Shown here: positions 59,571-64,000 of the stretch, one piece after another
Position numbering within the stretch: the stretch's first letter is position 1
How the letters are laid out: every line of letters begins with the position of its first letter
NCBI RefSeq assembly: GCF_036850765.1
Contig: NC_089493.1
Span: 189,799,140-189,863,139 of the forward strand
Length of the DNA: 64,000 bases
Source of the DNA: Saccopteryx bilineata
Taxonomy: Eukaryota; Chordata; Mammalia; Chiroptera; Emballonuridae
Reading direction: 5' to 3'
Notes under the pieces: model-generated
The model's input: the letters and a program-made list of their open reading frames with translations, nothing else
Databases searched by the model: none
Told to the model about the DNA's origin: nothing
Program-made: the position numbers and the translations under genes

Positions 59571-62039
59571 TAAACACTTTAACCATTGTGCATGATTTCT
59601 TGTATGTAATCGGCCAACTGCAAACACTTGAGGAATGAATGGACAAATGCATTTCTTCGATATATTTTTGGTTCACCTTATTCTCTGCCATGAATTGTCT
59701 GGGCCCTGGGGATTCCAGTGATTGAGACAGGCAGGGTCCCTGTGCACACGTGTTCATTCTGAAACATAACTGGTAAGGGATAGAGAGGAGGGGCGGTGGG
59801 TGCCGGGGAGCTGTCGGGGAAGGCCACTCTGAGGAGGTGACGTTTGAGCCGACATGTGAGGGATCCAGAAGGAGTCAACTGTGTGGAGGTCTGAGGGTTT
59901 GGTATTAGTATATCCCATGCAAAGGAAACAGCAAGTGCAAAGGCCCTGAGGCAGGAAGGAGCTTGGTGTGTTCAAGGGACGAAATGGAGCATGGGAAGCA
60001 CGATACGAGTGAGAGAGGACCCAGACTGTGTCGAGCCTTGCAGGGCACAACCAGGACCCAGGACCATGAACTGTGCTGCAGGTGCAGCGATGGAACGAAT
60101 GCTCGCAGAGATGAGCAGACAGAGACGGTACCGATGGAGTGGGTGTTCCACGTCCCTCCCCACACCTCCCTCGCCCTCACATAAGATTACTGCCTGCTCA
60201 CTGGGGCGGAGACAGCCCTCATTAATCTCAGGAAGCAGGAGGGCAGTGCAGCAACTCAGACTAACTAGAGAACACAAAGGCCGCCTGCCCAGCTTTGTTT
60301 TGAAGCTGTCAATTCCAAATTCTGCGAGCTGGCAGAGACAGGGGTTATTGATTTTCCCTTCTGGAATGCATGTCCTACAGAGCCCTCACAAATAGAAACT
60401 GAAAAACAGAGGGGAACGCGACTGCTGAGAAAGACAGGGCAAAGGGACATTTTAAAAAAACAATCTGTACTGGTTTTTGTCTTTTTCTTATTCTGCTTTG
60501 TTGGGTCGTGGCTTGTCATCTCTTTTTTTCCCCTTCAATTCATTTCTTTTTCTCCTATCTTTATGTCTTTCTGTTATTCTCTCCCTCTCCCTCCCTCCCC
60601 CCTCCCTTCCCCTTCCTCTCCCTGTCGCCCTCTCCATCTCCCCCTCCCCCGCCCTCCCTTTCTTGCTGGGTCTTTGTCCAGTATCGAGCACAGCGTTTAC
60701 ATACAGCGTGCGATCCTGGCGTGTGGAACGCTGTGCTATCTACAGACCCGTCTCTCTGAGTGTCTCTTCCTCCCGATCAATTTGCTCATCCAACTGCCTG
60801 TCTCTCCTTAAATATAGCACCTCTCCAGACTGGCAGCCGATTGGGACCGGCCCAGAAAATCAGCTTTTAGTCATTGCACAGAGTGGTATCCCCAGCTAAT
60901 TACTTTCTCTCTGGAGAAGCAGGAAGCAATTAGATGTTTCCTTCCGCGGCCTGGGGGTGGGGGGCAGGGCGCCCAGTCCCTTCAACACCAGGGTGACATG
61001 GATGGCTCTGCACCCCCACCGGGCTCCAGCCTGACCTGCCCGCGCCCCTCCTTTGGTGCTGATGAAAGCTGCACACTTGCCTACCCGCCCCCGCGAACCA
61101 GGCCGCCCTCCACCTGCCGGCAGCCTCCTCGCAGCAGCTGGTCCTTCTCCCTGCCGCTAGCAGGGCCGAGCGCGGAGGAATCTGAGCGCACGGGCCTTTC
61201 TGCGGATGGAGTCCGAAAAGTGGCTGGGCGGGTCACTAAGCATAGGCTAGGCGGGTCGGCCTCGGCCCCACTGTCTCTTACCACATTGCACGCACTGATC
61301 GAAACTTAATGTCAACATATGGAAAGTGTGGATACCACAGGCTCTTCCTTCTTGACGGGGGAGGCCAGGACAGGCCAAGAAAGTCCACGTCAAAATGACG
61401 AAGTTTAAAAATAAGAAGACACTGCTTGACTCTCTCCCCTCACTGAAGCACCTGGCATCAGAGAGAGGTCCAACGGCAGCCTTTACAGCCCAGCAGCCCC
61501 CGATCTGTCATCTGCGCCTGTTTCACCAGAGCAATGGAACGGTGTTCGCGTCCCGGCGCATACAAGGATCGGGAGAGGGCCGGCCCGGCAGCGTTCCCAG
61601 GCGGACTGAGGATGGGGGCACAGTCCTGAGACGGAAGATTTGCCGCTCACGGCCCGTACGAGAGGGGACCGTCTCCACCTGGGTAACTGAGGAGTGTTTC
61701 CGTAACTGGTTTCATCCAGACTTAATTTCTGCAAAGCCTCTCCTATTTTACACGGACAGATGCATATTTAAACGTACATCTTCGATTGTTGCCTTCACCC
61801 AGATGTCCCCTCCTTGGGCTCGCTCCTCAGCTTCCGTCCTGTAGCTCTAGTCTAATTACTCACGTGACCTTTGCGCTGAAGGCCACCCTCTTATTAAAAC
61901 CACGGAAGCTGGGGCCTGCAGATGTAGCTGTGGCCCACGGACCAAAGTCATTTCACCAGCAGGAACCGGGTGGCGTGTCAGCCACCAGTTTCTGAACACA
62001 CGGAAGAGGCCTCTGTTCACAATGTCCCCAGGAGCCTTG

Positions 62040-62180
62040 ACATCCCTTCACACCTATCTCTGGTCCTTCCTCCCGACCTTCCTGTCTCCGTGGACTGGAA
62101 GCTCTAAGAAGGTGGGGCCCACAGGCCTGTGTATTCTACTTGCTTCTGTTTCCCCCAGAACTAGCATTTGATAGGCTCAA
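62040..62180 (+). repeat. L2 LINE 3'-terminal fragment
   Basis: GTGGACTGGAAGCTCTAAGA, GGTGGGGCCCACAGGC and CCCAGAACTAGCATTTGATA are compatible with an L2 3' terminus. Tentative. Confidence 0.5.
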
Positions 62181-62365
62181 AAAGATACTCTGATGGCTGC
62201 ACGGACGAGTGACTACGAGGATGTGCCAGCATTCTCCGTACTGTCAGAGCTCGGAACGCACCCCTTTTCTGCTTCCTCTTCCCTGGCTCCCATAACTCAT
62301 TGCTGACCAGCTGTGCCGCGTGGTCCCCATGGACGCTTCCTTCCACCTCCGGCTGCTCTCTCCCC

Positions 62366-62463
62366 AGGGCGAGCCCAGATCCCTCGGGTGTGACCATGGC
62401 GGCATCTCCAGCCCAGGGTGAGCCCAGATCCCTCGGGTGTGACCCCGGCGGCATCCCCAGCCC
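62366..62463 (+). repeat. 49-bp tandem duplication
   Basis: AGCCCAGATCCCTCGGGTGT and GGCGGCATC occur twice with a 49-bp offset. The units differ at a few bases (CCATGG/CCCCGG). Confidence 0.88.
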
Positions 62464-62859
62464 CGGCCTTCCCCGTTCCACCTCCTCGTCCTCGCCTTCT
62501 CCTCTGGAACGCTGTCTCCATCATGACCTTCCCCAGGCCAGAAACCAGCGGCTCTCTTGGTATCTGCATCTACAGTGCAGACTGCTGGCCGCCAAGGCTT
62601 TCGGCCGCCCAGCCTCCTCTTTCCTTTCTCACCTTATCCCCTATTGTTCCGCCTCATAACCACCCCCCGCCCCAGGGGACGGCTCTGCCGTGTCCGTGAG
62701 ACACACCTTATGCAGGCTTGCCTCCACACTGTGCACACGCTATTTGCCTTGCTCGCGCTGTGAAATCCAATCATTGTTCCGGCCCAGCTAAAGTCTTTAG
62801 AAGCCTGGCAGTAACAAAGGACTACAGCAGTAAGAGTGGCTAGAACTTTCTGAACAGCT

Positions 62860-63095
62860 TCATGTGTCAAGCACGGCGCTATGTTATTTACAGGCATTAT
62901 TTTATTAACCTGCACAAATACCCTAGGAGGTTAAGTATAATTCTCAGCCTCATCTTCTAGTGGAGGAAACCCAGGCTCAGAAGTGACCAGTAATGTACTC
63001 AGGGTCACAGACTCGGTCGGTAGACAGAACAGCTGGAAATCAGACGCAGATCTGTCAGACTCCAAAGCCATGACGCTAACCTTCAGCCAACACTG
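62860..63095 (-). repeat. MIR fragment, antisense
   Basis: TTATTTACAGGCATTATTTT, TGGAGGAAACCCAGGCTCAG, ACTCAGGGTCACAGACTCG and CAGACTCCAAAGCCATGACG follow antisense MIR order. Confidence 0.75.
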
Positions 63096-64000
63096 CCTAA
63101 AGTGATTTTCCTTCTCTGAGCTCTCTTAACCCTTTACTGCGGCATAGCCACTCATTGGCCAATTTTCATGCAGATCATTAACTCACAGAACATTCTCTTG
63201 TATGCCTGTGTTTTCTTGCCCCTGGTTTTACCGTAAGCCACCTGAGAACATGAATTGTACTTTTGGGACTTGCAGTTTCTGGCCAACAAATGTGAACTGA
63301 CTGAACTGATTTAGAGGTGTTAAGACATCAGTCCATCTTCAGTTTTTTTGGTTAATTCATCCTTTAAGCACTGAGTTTCTCCCCTCTCCGCCCAGGGCCA
63401 CATACTGACCCTGGGTATCAACCAGAGAGATCCTTCTCGTTCAGCCGCTTGAGAAGCACACGTCTGTGTGGCCCGGGGAAGGGGAGCCCGACAGTAGTTT
63501 CCTAGTGACACAGGAGTCTCTGACCACAGACCCCTGCTTCTTTTAACCCCCGGGGCCTTTGTGAAGTTAAAGATATTACACAGGAAAATAACAACAATGA
63601 ACCCTAAACCCCCAGGCACTATTGAGGGCCACTGGGAGATTTAATCACTTTCCTGGGAATCAAAAATGTAGTAGGAATTACACAGCCCTGTTTCTGTATC
63701 ACCAGAATATGTTTGTTGTTGTTAACTGGCCCATTTAAAATGAGAGCCATGAGATGGGACAGATATAGCACTTTATATCTGTGAAGTAAAATGTTAATTT
63801 AGGGCTTAATCATCAAGAAGCTGGTTGACCTCGAGTTTGTCACTGCCTTCTCAGGTCCTCGATGTTCTCACCTCCGACCTGCTCTCCAAGCTCCCCTCTT
63901 GCCTTCATTTCGGGGCTGCTAATTAACACAACCTCTCAGTTTTGGTTTATGTGCACAATCTGGAGTCACCTTCCCTGAGCTCTGTCTGCCCCGCCCGTCC

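Larger units (their letters stand above)
27429..64000 (-). other. SLIT3: SLIT3 intron (3' part), upstream of the LRR5 exon
   Basis: Intronic sequence running from the right edge to the LRR5 acceptor. It carries a polypurine microsatellite, seven SINE, hAT or mariner insertions between 33.8 and 53.5 kb, one more SINE at 56.3 kb, two L1 3' ends, MaLR-type LTRs and several MIR/L2 fragments. Apart from the listed items, 27.6-32.0, 32.2-33.75, 34.0-36.0, 41.75-45.6, 47.5-49.1, 51.3-53.1, 53.7-55.0 and 60.1-62.8 kb hold no gene, RNA or repeat that I can recognise. I looked for a minus-strand LRR exon of the preceding repeat and did not find one by eye. Confidence 0.8.

Noticed and set aside
1..64000. 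SLIT3-hosted microRNA (miR-218-2 or miR-585)
   Set aside because: Those lie in later SLIT3 introns by established knowledge, and I saw no miR-218 core TTGTGCTTGATCTAACC on either strand.

Overview
The window is mammalian nuclear DNA, almost certainly from a bat. The evidence is split-gene structure, ancient mammalian repeats (MIR, L2, L1 3' ends, MER2/Tigger, MaLR-type LTRs) and several young tRNA-derived SINEs of the chiropteran kind, together with well-preserved non-autonomous hAT and mariner DNA transposons. I cannot settle the bat family; the long bipartite SINE looks to me like one from an emballonurid-type genome, but that is weak recollection.

One protein-coding gene is recognised. 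Two 72-nt exons on the minus strand (27357-27428, then 6636-6707) encode consecutive leucine-rich repeats that match SLIT3, a secreted axon-guidance ligand of ROBO receptors. They are the fifth and sixth repeats of its first LRR domain. Both have good splice signals and the same phase, and the Leu codon split between them joins cleanly. SLIT3 is transcribed from high to low coordinates. The window therefore holds the end of one large intron (64000-27429), the LRR5 exon, a 20.6-kb intron, the LRR6 exon, and the start of the next intron (6635-1). I did not find the preceding LRR4 exon or the following LRRCT exon.

Layout by coordinate: 1-6635 is intron with a full-length SINE (3.6-4.05 kb) and a 44-bp minisatellite of about 22 copies (4.95-5.91 kb). 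6708-27356 is intron with MIRs, a MaLR-type LTR (9.6-10.05 kb), a 67-bp minisatellite (10.86-11.39 kb), a hAT-Charlie element, a second full-length SINE (18.77-19.18 kb), a Tigger element (20.6-21.4 kb) and a MER2-like element (24.3-24.6 kb). A CpG-dense stretch spans the LRR5 exon (27.2-27.6 kb). 27429-64000 is intron with a polypurine microsatellite (32.0-32.2 kb), SINEs of three types, three hAT elements with target-site duplications, L1 3' ends, and a mariner element (38.43-39.03 kb) that keeps an open frame for only the transposase DNA-binding region.

No bacterial-type operon, CRISPR, phage or viral coding system is present. The long open frames are products of repeats. The most interesting leftovers are the DNA-binding-only mariner, the minisatellite whose minus strand is open in all three frames, the CpG island on an internal LRR exon, and several AT-rich, repeat-free tracts that look like conserved non-coding elements.
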